Shown here: in pieces, positions 50,187 to 59,112 of the stretch | How the letters are laid out: each line of letters opens with the position of its first letter | How positions within the stretch are numbered: position 1 is the stretch's first letter | Source: Streptomonospora alba | GTDB lineage: Bacteria; Actinomycetota; Actinomycetes; Streptosporangiales; Streptosporangiaceae | Direction: 5' to 3' | Length of the DNA: 64,000 nt | NCBI RefSeq assembly: GCF_000826685.1 | Contig: NZ_JROO01000006.1 | Coordinates: forward strand, 1-64,000 | Made by a program: the position numbers and the translations under genes | The notes under the pieces: model-generated | Database searches by the model: none | Told to the model about the DNA's origin: nothing | Seen by the model: the letters and a program-made list of their open reading frames with translations, nothing else

Positions 50187-51292
50187 CGCGGCACCTCCTG
50201 CCGGCCCGGTTCGTCGGCACCGGTCGCGGTGGGTCTCACAGCGTCCTCCTCGGACGGGGCGAGGCCGGGGCCGGTCGGCGCCGGCCGTGGTGGCCGGCCG
50301 CGCCCGAACGGTGCCGCGACCTGTGCGCGGAACCGCGGCGACTGCAGCAGGCACACCAGGAACACCACGACCGCCTTGAACACCAGGGCGCTCTCCGGCG
50401 GGACCCCCATGGTGTAGACCGTCGTGGACAGGCTCTGCACGATGACCGCGCCCAGCACGGTCCCGGCGATCGAGAACCGCCCGCCGCTGAGCAGTGTTCC
50501 GCCGATGACGACGGCGAGGATGGCGTCCAGCTCGATCCACAGTCCGGCGTTGTTGCCGTCGGCGCTGCCGGTGTTGGCGCTGATGACGACCCCGGCGAGC
50601 CCGGCGCACACCCCGCAGAAGGTGTAGGCCGCCACGGTCATGCCGGTCGCGCGGATTCCCGCCAGGCGGCCGGCCTCGGCGTTGCCGCCGATCGCCTCGA
50701 TGAGCAGGCCCAGCGCGGTACGGCGCACCAGCAGCCACATCAGCAGCACGGTGGCCGCCGCCACGACGAGGGTGACCGGGACGGCGGCGACATCGCCGGC
50801 CGCGATCCGCCGGTAGGGTTCGCTGCGGACCGTGGTGATCTGGCCGCCGGTGATCAGCTGGGCGACGCCGCGGCCGGCGATCATGAGGATCAGCGTCGCC
50901 ACGATCGGCTGGATGCGCAGCACCGCGACCAGGAACCCGTTCCACAGGCCCAGCAGGGCCGAGGCCCCCAGGGCGGTGGCGACCGCCGCGGCCACCGTCG
51001 CCGGTGATCCCGGGTGGTCGGCGGCGGCGATCATCTCGCAGGCGAGGGCCGCGGACACGGCCACCACGGCACCCACCGACAGGTCGATGCCGCGCAGCGC
51101 GATCACCAGGGTCATGCCAAGCGAGATGAGCAGCAGGGGCGTACCGAAGTGCAGGATGTCGACGAGGCTTCCGTAGAGCCGGCCGTCCTTGACGCTGATC
51201 TCGAAGAACCCCGGGGTGACGGCCAGGTTGGCGGCCAGCAGCCCCGCGAGCACCAGCAGCGGCCACATCAGCCGCCGCATCTGCGCTGACAT
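50183..51292 (-). CDS. ytfT: Sugar ABC transporter permease (YtfT-like)
   Basis: A 369-residue partner permease: GMTLVIALRGIDLSVGAVVAVSAAL, RIQPIVATLILMIAGRGVAQLITGGQ, IGGNAEAGRLAGIRATGMTVAAYTFCGVCAGLAG, ELDAILAVVIGGTLLSGGRFS. The last 45 residues are Pro/Gly-rich and cytoplasmic. ATG 51292 shares its A with the ATPase stop (TGATG); GTG at 51295 lies closer to the AAGGAGG site and is an alternative. Confidence 0.9.
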   Translation of the reverse strand: MSAQMRRLMWPLLVLAGLLAANLAVTPGFFEISVKDGRLYGSLVDILHFGTPLLLISLGMTLVIALRGIDLSVGAVVAVSAALACEMIAAADHPGSPATVAAAVATALGASALLGLWNGFLVAVLRIQPIVATLILMIAGRGVAQLITGGQITTVRSEPYRRIAAGDVAAVPVTLVVAAATVLLMWLLVRRTALGLLIEAIGGNAEAGRLAGIRATGMTVAAYTFCGVCAGLAGVVISANTGSADGNNAGLWIELDAILAVVIGGTLLSGGRFSIAGTVLGAVIVQSLSTTVYTMGVPPESALVFKAVVVFLVCLLQSPRFRAQVAAPFGRGRPPRPAPTGPGLAPSEEDAVRPTATGADEPGRQEVPR

Positions 51293-52818
51293 CACTGCGC
51301 GCCTCCTTCCGCGATCTCGGCGAGCACCCGGTCCATGTCCAGATCGCCTTCGTTGTCCAGCGCGTTGACCACCCGCCGGTCGCGCAGCACCACCACCCGG
51401 TGGCTCAGCCGCAGCACCTCCTCGAGCTCGGAGGAGATGAACAGCACCGCCGTGCCCTCCTGCGCTTGGGCGGCCACCAGGCGCTGCACCTCGGCCTTCG
51501 CCCCGACGTCGATCCCGCGGGTGGGTTCGTCGAGGATGAGCAGCCGGGGCTGCATGATCAGCCACCGCCCCAGCAGCACCTTCTGCTGGTTGCCGCCGCT
51601 GAGCGAGCCCGCCGGAGTGTCGGGCGCGGCAGGGCGGATGCGCAGGGCCCGGATGTAGCGTTCGACCAGCTCGGAGCGGGTCTTGGCGGGAAGCGGCCGC
51701 ATCCAGCCGCGGGCGGCCTGCATGGCCAGCAGCAGGTTGTCGGCGATCGACAGGTCGGCCACCAGCCCTTCTGCCTTGCGGTCCTCCGAGCAGTAGGCCA
51801 GTCCCGCGGCGATCGCCGCACGCGGCGTGCGCAGCGGTACCGGCCGCCCGTCCACGTGCACGCCGCCGGTGTCGGGGCGGTCCGCACCGAACAGCAGCCG
51901 CGCGGCTTCGGTCCGCCCTGAGCCCAGCAGCCCGGCCAGGCCGACGATCCGGCCCGGGGCGATGTCCAGGTCGTAGGGGGCGATACCGCCCGATCGGCCC
52001 AGCCCGCGCGCCCGCAGCAGCGGCTCCGTACCCGGCGGCGGAGCCTCGCGGTGGGCGCGCTCCTCCACCCGGTCCAGCTCACCCGCCTGTTCGCCGAGCA
52101 TGTGCCCGATAAGCGCACGCTGGTCCAGCTCGGCTGTGGCGAACTCCCCGACCAGCCTCCCGTTGCGCAGCACGGTCATGCGCTGGCACAGCTCGTAGAC
52201 CTGGTCGAGGAAGTGGGTGACGAACAGGATCGCCACGCCGCGCGAGCGCAACCGCTCGACCAGGTCGAACAGGATGCGGACCTCGTCGCGGTCCAGGCTG
52301 GAGGTGGGTTCGTCCAGCACGAGCACCCGGGCGTCGAGGTCGATCGCCCGCAGGATGGAGACGAGTTGCTGGACGGCGATGGGGTAGTCGCCCAGCGCCC
52401 GCGTGACGTCCAGGTCCAGCTCCAGCCCGGTGGCCAGTTCGGCCGCCCGGCGGTTCATGCGCCGCGGCGAGATCCCGAACCGTCCGCGCGGCTCGCGGCC
52501 CAGCAGGATGTTCTCCGCCACCGACAGATTCGGGCACAGATTCACCTCCTGGTAGACGGTGGCGATTCCGTTGCGTTCGGCATCCAGCGGGCCGGCGATG
52601 TCGGCCGGCCGGCCCCCGATACTGATGCGACCGCCGTCCGGGGGGTGCACCCCGGTCAGGACCTTGATCAGGGTGGACTTGCCGGCCCCGTTCTCACCCA
52701 GCAGCGCGTGGACCTCGCCGGGGTCGAGCCGCAGGCCGGCGCCGTCCAGGGCCCGGACGCCGGGGAAGTCCTTCACGATCCCGCTCATGTGCACGGCGGG
52801 CTCGGCCGTGGTCTCCAC
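51292..52818 (-). CDS. ytfR: Sugar ABC transporter ATPase (YtfR-like, two ABC domains)
   Basis: A 508-residue fused ATPase. Module 1: Walker A GENGAGKSTLIK, VYQEVNLCPNLSVAENI (typical of the YtfR/RbsA group), Walker B ARVLVLDEPTSSLD. Module 2: a degenerate P-loop region GLLGSGRTEAARLLF, SEDRKAEGL, signature LSGGNQQKVLLG, Walker B LLILDEPTRGID. GTG start at 52818 with GGAGG just upstream. Drives import of the sugar bound by the YtfQ-like protein encoded 30 nt upstream. Confidence 0.93.
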   Translation of the reverse strand: METTAEPAVHMSGIVKDFPGVRALDGAGLRLDPGEVHALLGENGAGKSTLIKVLTGVHPPDGGRISIGGRPADIAGPLDAERNGIATVYQEVNLCPNLSVAENILLGREPRGRFGISPRRMNRRAAELATGLELDLDVTRALGDYPIAVQQLVSILRAIDLDARVLVLDEPTSSLDRDEVRILFDLVERLRSRGVAILFVTHFLDQVYELCQRMTVLRNGRLVGEFATAELDQRALIGHMLGEQAGELDRVEERAHREAPPPGTEPLLRARGLGRSGGIAPYDLDIAPGRIVGLAGLLGSGRTEAARLLFGADRPDTGGVHVDGRPVPLRTPRAAIAAGLAYCSEDRKAEGLVADLSIADNLLLAMQAARGWMRPLPAKTRSELVERYIRALRIRPAAPDTPAGSLSGGNQQKVLLGRWLIMQPRLLILDEPTRGIDVGAKAEVQRLVAAQAQEGTAVLFISSELEEVLRLSHRVVVLRDRRVVNALDNEGDLDMDRVLAEIAEGGAQ

Positions 52819-52848
52819 GGCCCCTCCTTCGTGTCGGTGGCGGACGGA

Positions 52849-53826
52849 TCAGTACTTGCGGTCGGGCAGCTCTTCCTCGGCCTCGTCCTGGGTGTAGACG
52901 CCCTCCTCCACCGTGATGCGCTCCTCGACCTCCTCACCGGCGTGCACCTTGCCGACGAGGTCCATCAGCTGGGGGCCGATCAGCGGGTTGCACTCCACGA
53001 CGAGGTTGATCTTGCCGTCGGCCATGGCCTGGAACGCGTCCTTGATCCCGTCGATCGAGATGATCGTGATGTCCTCGCCCGGTTCGAGCCCCGCCGATTC
53101 GATGGACTCGATGGCGCCCAGCGCCATGTCGTCGTTGTGGGCGTAGAGGACGTCGATGTCGTCGTCGGAGCTGAGGAAGGCCTGCATGACCTCCTGGCCG
53201 CCCGAGCGGGTGAAATCGCCGTCCTGGGAGGCGGTGATCTCGAAGTTGTCGTGCTCCGAGATGATCTCGGTGAAGCCCTCCTTTCGGTCGATGGCCGGAG
53301 CGGACCCGGTGGTGCCCTGCAGCTCGACGATGTTGACGTCCTCCTCGGAGTCCGCGTACTCCTCGACCAGCCACTGGCCGGCCTTGCGGCCCTCTTCGAC
53401 GAAGTCGGAGCCGAGGAAGGTCTCGTAGACGTCCTTCTGGTCGGTCTCGACCGCCCGGTCGGTCAGTACGACGGGGATGCCGGCGGACTTGGCTTCGGCG
53501 AGGACGGTGTCCCAGCCGGACTCCACGACGGGCGAGAAGGCGATCACATCGACGCCCTGCTGGATGAAGCTGCGGATGGCCTGGATCTGGTTCTCCTGCT
53601 GCTGCTGGGCGTCGGAGAACTTCAGCTCGATGCCCGCGTCCTTCGCTGCGTTCTTGATGGATTCGGTGTTGGCGGTGCGCCAGCCGCTTTCGGCTCCCAC
53701 CTGCGAAAAGCCGAGGACGATGGCGTCGTCGCCGCCGCCTTGGCCCTCGCCGCCGCCTCCTCCGCACGCGGTCGCCGCTGTGACGAGCGCGATGGCGGCC
53801 GCGGCCGTCGAGAGTGTCTTGTTCAT
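52849..53826 (-). CDS. ytfQ: Sugar-binding lipoprotein (YtfQ-like, galactofuranose type)
   Basis: A 325-residue lipoprotein with signal and lipobox-like A-T-A-C near 21. The mature part follows E. coli YtfQ closely: LGFSQVGAESGWRTANTESI, DAQQQQENQIQAIRSFIQQG, VELQGTTGSAPAIDRKEGF, GDFTRSGGQEVMQAFL, VLYAHNDDMALGAIESIESAG. It probably binds galactofuranose or a similar pentose/hexose. ATG 53826 follows AAGGAGT. Two identical LacI-type operators lie upstream, so the operon is likely induced by its sugar. First gene of the four-gene unit. Confidence 0.92.
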   Translation of the reverse strand: MNKTLSTAAAAIALVTAATACGGGGGEGQGGGDDAIVLGFSQVGAESGWRTANTESIKNAAKDAGIELKFSDAQQQQENQIQAIRSFIQQGVDVIAFSPVVESGWDTVLAEAKSAGIPVVLTDRAVETDQKDVYETFLGSDFVEEGRKAGQWLVEEYADSEEDVNIVELQGTTGSAPAIDRKEGFTEIISEHDNFEITASQDGDFTRSGGQEVMQAFLSSDDDIDVLYAHNDDMALGAIESIESAGLEPGEDITIISIDGIKDAFQAMADGKINLVVECNPLIGPQLMDLVGKVHAGEEVEERITVEEGVYTQDEAEEELPDRKY

Positions 53827-53864
53827 GGGGGACTCCTTTGCGCGGGCGTCGGCCCACGGCCGAT

Positions 53865-53878
53865 TGTTAGCGCTAACA
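53865..53878. promoter_or_regulatory. LacI-type operator 1 (TGTTAGCGCTAACA)
   Basis: A perfect 14-bp palindrome with central CG, the form bound by LacI/GalR regulators. It lies about 40 nt before the ytfQ start codon, where a bound repressor would block transcription or elongation. Confidence 0.75.
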
Positions 53879-53984
53879 TTTGCCGATCGACCCGGTAGGG
53901 GCCGGATTCCGGAGGTGGATGTGAACGGGGGACGACTACGGCGGTATGGCCCGGCGCCACCTTCGAGTGACGCGTGCCACACAC

Positions 53985-53998
53985 TGTTAGCGCTAACA
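53985..53998. promoter_or_regulatory. LacI-type operator 2 (TGTTAGCGCTAACA)
   Basis: An identical second copy, 120 bp from operator 1 (about 11.4 helical turns). Two sites at this spacing allow repression by looping. It is also about 150 nt from the divergent hydratase gene, which it might affect. Confidence 0.75.
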
Positions 53999-54149
53999 TG
54001 TCGCGTGTCAAGGTGCGTTTACCGCTCTGATACACCGGCGTCCGGTTCCGGACGCCGGCCGCGGACCGCTCCCCCGCCCCCGGCGGAGCGGGACGATCTC
54101 TCGGCGCGCTCCCCTACGCCGCGCGGCCGCGGCGGCGTAGCGTCGGGTT

Positions 54150-54923
54150 ATGAGCGATGAACCCGTCCTCGTCGAACGCGACGGCGCCGTAGTGACGATC
54201 ACCATGAACCGGCCCCGGCGTCGCAACGCGCTGTCACTGGAGCAGATGCGCCGGCTGATCGAGGCCTTCGAACAGGTAGCCGCCTCCGACGCCACGGGGG
54301 TGGTCCTGGCCGGCAGCGGTCCGGTCTTCAGTGCCGGCCACGACTTCGCCGACGTGGCCGAGGCCGACCTCGACGGCGCCCGGGAACTGCTGCGCACCTG
54401 CGTGCGCCTGATGGAGACGATCCAATCGGTGCCGCAGGTGGTACTGGCGCGGGTGCACGGGCTGGCGACCGCCGCCGGATGCCAACTGGTCGCCGACTGC
54501 GACCTGGCGGTGGCCGGGCACAGCGCCGGCTTCGCCGCGCCCGGCGGCAAGGGCGGCTGGTTCTGCCACACCCCGATGGTGGCGGTCTCGCGCTGCATCG
54601 GCCGCAAGCGGGCGATGGAGATGGCGCTGACCGGCGACACCTTCGACGCCGACAGCGCTGCCGAGTGGGGTCTGGTCAACCGGGCGGTGCCCGACGCCGA
54701 GCTGGAGTCGGCGTCGCTGGATCTGCTGGAGCGCGCCACCCGCGGCGCGCCGCGCAGCACCGCGCTGGGCAAGCAGACCCTCTACGCCCAGTTCGACCGC
54801 CCCGAGCGCGACGCCTACAGCCACGCATTGGAGGTGATGGCGGCCAGCAGCCAGACTCCCGAGGCGCGCGAAGGCATCGCCGCGTTCCTGGAGAAGCGCA
54901 CGCCGAACTGGCGTGAGGCGTGA
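54150..54923 (+). CDS. Enoyl-CoA hydratase/isomerase-family protein
   Basis: A 257-residue crotonase-fold protein. VTITMNRPRRRNALSLEQM, the oxyanion-hole half GPVFSAGHDFADV, and LARVHGLATAAGCQLVADCDLAVAG match the family, and GKGGWFCHTPMVAVSRCIGRKRAMEMALTGD fits the ECHDC3-like subgroup. In that subgroup the classic hydratase Glu pair is often incomplete, so hydratase activity is uncertain. Weak ribosome site before ATG 54150. Converges on the DUF418-like gene. Confidence 0.87.
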   Translation: MSDEPVLVERDGAVVTITMNRPRRRNALSLEQMRRLIEAFEQVAASDATGVVLAGSGPVFSAGHDFADVAEADLDGARELLRTCVRLMETIQSVPQVVLARVHGLATAAGCQLVADCDLAVAGHSAGFAAPGGKGGWFCHTPMVAVSRCIGRKRAMEMALTGDTFDADSAAEWGLVNRAVPDAELESASLDLLERATRGAPRSTALGKQTLYAQFDRPERDAYSHALEVMAASSQTPEAREGIAAFLEKRTPNWREA

Positions 54924-54969
54924 GGCGAATGCACTCAGGCGCGCTGCCGGGCGGCGGGCGCCTGCCGCC

Positions 54970-56244
54970 TCAGCCGCCGGGCGGCCGCCCCGAGCCGCCC
55001 TCGACGGGCGGTCGGGCGGCGGCGACCAGTTCGGCGACCGCGTCGCCGGCCGATCCCAGTGCGCGCTCCAGGGGGCCGCGCCCCAGCAGCATGCGCCACA
55101 GGGTGGCCAGCAGCAGCGCCCCGATGACGAAGATCTCCAGCCGGAAGGGCGCCACGTCGGTGAAGGAGAACCCCAGCGCGGCGATGACCAGGATGTGGCC
55201 GGTGTAGATGGTCAGCGCCATGGACCCGGCGGCGGCCAGCGGGTACAGCGGCGCGGCCGCGATGTCGGCGGCGGCCATGCACGCCACCAGCACCAGCAGC
55301 GCGGTGCCCAGGGCGCCGGCGATCTCCAGGCCGGTGCCGCTGTGCGGTGTGGCCACCACCAGGTACCACGGGGAATCGGTGGGCACCTGGCCGTGCAGGT
55401 CGTTCAGCTCGGTGGCGATGTCGCTGCGCAGCGGACCGCGCAGCGCGGGGTCGGTATCCGAGAGGTCGATCGCTCCGCCCAGCCGGACCTGGATCAGCCG
55501 GTCGATGCCGCCCAGCGGGTACAGCAGCAGCCAGGAGCCTCCGTAGCCCAGCAGCGCGAGCCCGGCGCCGCCCGCTGCCAGGGCTGCGCGGACGCGCGGC
55601 GCCGCGAGGTCGAGGCGGCCCGCCGCCATGCCGGCGACGACGAAGGCCATGAATGTCGCGGCGGGGTAGTAGCCGGTCAGCAGGAAGTCGGTGATGCCGC
55701 CGATGGAGCCCACACGGGGGCCCGGCTCGCCCATCCGGTCGCGGATCGCGAACGACAGCACCGGACCCAGCACGGCCACCGCGGCGGCGACGGCGCCCAG
55801 GGCGGCGGCGCGCAACCGCAGCAGGGGCAGTGCGAGCAGGAAGAAGCCGCCGTAGTAGGTGAGGATGACGGCGATCGGCGCGCCGGTGAGGTCGAGCATC
55901 ACGCCGAGCAGTGCCAGCACCAGCGCGCGCACGAGGATGCGGGCGCGCGCCCGCTGCAGCTCGGTGCCCTCGACCGGCCGGGTGCGGCCGGTCATCAGTG
56001 CAAGCGAGACGCCGGCCAGGAAGGCGAACAGCGCAGACGAGCGCCCGCGGGTGAGCTGGTGGAAGGTCTCGGCGGCGGACTCGCCGAAGGCGTCGCCGCC
56101 GAAGACGCCGATGGATCCGACGCCGAGGTGGACGGTGAACATGCCGAACACCGCGAGCGCGCGGGCGACGTCGATGCCGACGATCCGCCCGCCCCGGGCG
56201 TCGGGGGAGCTATGGGCTCCGCGCTGGGGAATCTGCTGCGCCAC
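54970..56244 (-). CDS. DUF418/HGSNAT-like multipass membrane protein
   Basis: A 424-residue protein with roughly ten to eleven hydrophobic spans. The opening RIVGIDVARALAVFGMFTVHLG and FHQLTRGRSSALFAFLAGVSLALM resemble heparan-alpha-glucosaminide N-acetyltransferase-like (DUF1624) and DUF418 proteins, which have an R-I-x-x-I-D-x-x-R-G/A-L-A start with a conserved His in the first helix pair. It may transfer acyl groups across the membrane; the substrate is unknown. GTG 56244 is favoured because the conserved part begins soon after; GTG 56310 would add 22 residues. Confidence 0.8.
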   Translation of the reverse strand: MAQQIPQRGAHSSPDARGGRIVGIDVARALAVFGMFTVHLGVGSIGVFGGDAFGESAAETFHQLTRGRSSALFAFLAGVSLALMTGRTRPVEGTELQRARARILVRALVLALLGVMLDLTGAPIAVILTYYGGFFLLALPLLRLRAAALGAVAAAVAVLGPVLSFAIRDRMGEPGPRVGSIGGITDFLLTGYYPAATFMAFVVAGMAAGRLDLAAPRVRAALAAGGAGLALLGYGGSWLLLYPLGGIDRLIQVRLGGAIDLSDTDPALRGPLRSDIATELNDLHGQVPTDSPWYLVVATPHSGTGLEIAGALGTALLVLVACMAAADIAAAPLYPLAAAGSMALTIYTGHILVIAALGFSFTDVAPFRLEIFVIGALLLATLWRMLLGRGPLERALGSAGDAVAELVAAARPPVEGGSGRPPGG

Positions 56245-56352
56245 GCGGCCCAGACTAGGCGGGTTGGCGCGTGTTTGTCCCCTCGTGTCCTCGGCACCCG
56301 GCCCCGGCACCCCCGGCGACAGCCGCTGCGCCGGGGCCTCGCCCCGCCGCGG

Positions 56353-58323
56353 TCAGGCGTCGGAGGAGCGCTCGGCGGCCAGCCGGGTGAAGTAGTCCAG
56401 CGCCTCGGGATTGGCCAGGGAGTCGCGGCTGGCGACCCGCTCGGGGGGCTCGCCCGTCAGGATGCGCTTGACCGGGACCTCCAGGATCTTACCGGAGAGG
56501 GTGCGCGGCACCTGCCCCACAGCGCGCACGGCGTCGGGGACGTGGCGGGGCGAGCAGTCCTCGCGGATGCCGCGGGCCAGGCGCCGGGTCAGGTCGTCGT
56601 CGAGGTCGGCGCCCTCGCGCAGGACCACGAACAGCTCGATGCGCGAGCCGCCGTCGGCATGGGGCACGTCGACCACGAGCGCGTCGGTGATCTCCTCCAG
56701 CGCCAGCACCGCGCGGTATATCTCGCTGGTGCCCATGCGGATGCCGCCGCGGTTGATGGTGGAGTCGGAGCGCCCGTAGATGACGGCGGTGCCGCGGTCG
56801 GTGATCCTGATCCAGTCGCCGTGGCGCCAGACGCCGGGGTACATGGAGAAGTAGCTGTCGCGCAGCCGCTCGCCGTCGGGGTCGTTCCAGAAGTAGATCG
56901 GCATTGACGGGGCCGGCCGGGTCACCACCAGCTCGCCGACCTCCTCGATCAGCTCGTTTCCGTCGGGGTCCCATGCGGCCACGGCCATGCCCAGGCAGCG
57001 GGCCTGGATCTCGCCCTCGTAGACGGGCAGGGTGGGCACCCCGCCGACCAGGCAGCTGCAGATGTCGGTGCCGCCGCTGGTGGAGAACAGCCACAGGTCG
57101 CGTCCGAGTTCGCTGTAGCACCACTCGAAGCCCTCGGGGCTGAGCGGCGAGCCGGTGGAACCCACCGCGTGCAGGCGGGACAGGTCGCGCCCCTGGGCGG
57201 GGTGGACGCCCTCCTTCATGCAGGAGGACAGGAAGCCGGCGCTGGTGCCGAAGACCGTGATCTGGGCGCGTTCGGCCAGGTCCCACAGCGCCCCCAGATC
57301 CGGGTGTCCGGGGCTGCCGTCGTAGAGGACGATCGAGGCGTCGGTCAGCAGCACGCTGACCAGGAAGTTCCACATCATCCAGCCGGTGGTGGTGTACCAG
57401 AACACGCGGTCGCCGGCCTGGGCGTCCAGGTGCAGGTTCAGGTTCTTCAGCTGCTCCAGCAGGATGCCGCCGTGCCCGTGGACGATGGCCTTGGGCAGGC
57501 CGGTGGTGCCCGAGGAGTACAGCACCCACAGCGGGTGGTCGAAGGGCACCTCGGCGAAGGCGAGTTCGGCGCCGACCCCCGCCGACTCCAGCTCCTCCCA
57601 GGACAGGGTGCCGTCGACGGGCGTGTCGCGCAGGTAGTTCAGCACGACGGTGTGCTCGACGGTGGGCAGCTGCTCGCGCAGTTCGGCGATGACGTCGGCG
57701 CGGTCGAAGTCCTTGCCGCCGTAGCGGTAGCCGTCGACGGCCAGCAGCACCTTCGGTTCGATCTGGGCGAACCGGTCGACGACGCTTCGCACGCCGAAGT
57801 CGGGGGAGCAGGACGACCACACGGCGCCGATGGAGGCGCAGGCGTAGAACGCGGCCACGGTCTCGGCGACGTTGGGCAGGTAGGCCACGACGCGGTCCCC
57901 GGGCCGGACGCCGAGGTGGCGCAGGCCCTGGGCGATGGCCGCGGTGCGCTCGCGCAGCTCCCCCCAGGTCCACTCCCCCATCATGCGCAGCTCCGAGGCG
58001 TGCCGGACGGCCACGGCGTCGTCGTCGCGCCCGGCGAAGATGTGGCGGGCGTAGTTGAGCCGCGCGCCGGGGAACCAGGAGTCTCCGGGCATGGCGGCGT
58101 CGGCGAGCACCCGCTCGTAGGGGGTCTCGGCGCTGACGCCGTAGTACTGCCAGATCGCCGACCAGAAACCGTCGAGGTCGGTGACCGACCACCGCCACAG
58201 CGCGTCGTAGTCCTCGACCTCGACGCCGCGGTGCTCGCGCACCCACCGGGTGAAGGGGGTGATGTTGGCGCGCTCGCGCCGCTTCTCGTCCGGCTTCCAC
58301 AGCATCGGGGGCGCTGTCGGCAT
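56353..58323 (-). CDS. aacS: Acetoacetyl-CoA synthetase
   Basis: A 656-residue AMP-forming ligase making acetoacetyl-CoA from acetoacetate. N-terminal ACAS region (PMLWKPDEKRRERANITPFTRWV) and the long family length; P-loop VLYSSGTTGLPKAIVHGHGG; the A5 region YFWNDPDGERLRDSYFSMYPGVWRHGDW; GRSDSTINRGGIRMGTSEIYR; and the C-terminal Lys in LSGKILEVPVKRILTG. WYTTTGWMMWNFLVSVLL is typical of acetoacetate ligases. ATG 58323 follows GGAGGA. Could link ketone-body use with the fatty-acid genes nearby. Confidence 0.92.
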   Translation of the reverse strand: MPTAPPMLWKPDEKRRERANITPFTRWVREHRGVEVEDYDALWRWSVTDLDGFWSAIWQYYGVSAETPYERVLADAAMPGDSWFPGARLNYARHIFAGRDDDAVAVRHASELRMMGEWTWGELRERTAAIAQGLRHLGVRPGDRVVAYLPNVAETVAAFYACASIGAVWSSCSPDFGVRSVVDRFAQIEPKVLLAVDGYRYGGKDFDRADVIAELREQLPTVEHTVVLNYLRDTPVDGTLSWEELESAGVGAELAFAEVPFDHPLWVLYSSGTTGLPKAIVHGHGGILLEQLKNLNLHLDAQAGDRVFWYTTTGWMMWNFLVSVLLTDASIVLYDGSPGHPDLGALWDLAERAQITVFGTSAGFLSSCMKEGVHPAQGRDLSRLHAVGSTGSPLSPEGFEWCYSELGRDLWLFSTSGGTDICSCLVGGVPTLPVYEGEIQARCLGMAVAAWDPDGNELIEEVGELVVTRPAPSMPIYFWNDPDGERLRDSYFSMYPGVWRHGDWIRITDRGTAVIYGRSDSTINRGGIRMGTSEIYRAVLALEEITDALVVDVPHADGGSRIELFVVLREGADLDDDLTRRLARGIREDCSPRHVPDAVRAVGQVPRTLSGKILEVPVKRILTGEPPERVASRDSLANPEALDYFTRLAAERSSDA

Positions 58324-58392
58324 ATCCGGCTTCCTCCTTCGTGGTGCGCGCCGGAGCGCGGGGTCCGGCCCAGCGGGTGTGACGCCCATCAT

Positions 58393-59112
58393 CTAACAAC
58401 AGACGCCGCAGGTGACACGCGGGCGGGGTGGTGGGGGCCCGCCACATTCCGTGCACCCCGGTGGTGTGAGTGCCGATTCCGCCGCGGCGGCGAAGTCGCG
58501 CGGGCGGAGTGCGGCCGCGCCTTCGGGCAGCGCCCCCAGCAGCGGCAGGCCCGAGACCTCCTCAAGGTCGGCGATGTTGCAGCGGGCGGCCAGGTCGGGG
58601 CGGGCGGGCCAACTGCCGACGACCGTGCCCGCACAGCTCAGACCGCGGGCGGCGATCGCCTCCACGGCCATGGCGGTGTCGTTGAGGGTGCCCAGCCCGG
58701 CGCGGACGACCAGCAGCAGCGGGGCACCCAGCTCGGCGGCGACGTCGGCGAGCGTGTCGCCGGCGGCGTGCAAGCGCACCAGCAGGCCTCCGGCCCCCTC
58801 GACGAGCACGAGGTCGTGGTCGCGGGCCAGGGCACGGGCGGCGCGGGCGGCGTCGGCGGCGCGCACGCCCGGCCGGCCCGCCCGCGTCGCGGCCGTCGCC
58901 GGTGCAAGGGGGTCGGGATAGCGCTCCAGTTCGCACACGGCGGTTCCGGGGGCCAGGCGCGCCACCTCGTCGGCGTCGCCCGCCTCGCCGGGTACGACCC
59001 CGGTCTGGGCGGGTTTGAGGGCGGCTGCGCGACCGGGGTGCAGGGCGGCGAGTGCGGCGGTGACCGCGGTCTTGCCCACCCCGGTCCCGGTGCCGGCGAC
59101 GATGAGGATCAC
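58393..59112 (-). CDS. bioD: Dethiobiotin synthetase with a cysteine-rich tail
   Basis: A 239-residue ATP-dependent carboxylase forming the ureido ring of dethiobiotin. P-loop GTGTGVGKT at 7-15; Lys and Thr of [22 protein letters not shown] with the Mg-binding Glu. Family proteins usually end near 215-230; here the last 20 residues carry five cysteines (C-T-E-C, a Pro/Arg stretch, then C-G-V-C-C), resembling paired metal knuckles. GTG 59112 overlaps the bioA stop (GTGA), so bioA and bioD are coupled. Confidence 0.92.
   Translation of the reverse strand: MILIVAGTGTGVGKTAVTAALAALHPGRAAALKPAQTGVVPGEAGDADEVARLAPGTAVCELERYPDPLAPATAATRAGRPGVRAADAARAARALARDHDLVLVEGAGGLLVRLHAAGDTLADVAAELGAPLLLVVRAGLGTLNDTAMAVEAIAARGLSCAGTVVGSWPARPDLAARCNIADLEEVSGLPLLGALPEGAAALRPRDFAAAAESALTPPGCTECGGPPPPRPRVTCGVCC

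Larger units (their letters stand above)
53827..54149. other. Divergent control region of the sugar ABC operon
   Basis: About 320 bases with no gene. It carries two copies of a 14-bp operator 120 bp apart, plus the unmarked promoters for the operon (minus) and for the enoyl-CoA hydratase gene (plus). No clear -35/-10 pair was read on either strand. Confidence 0.6.
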
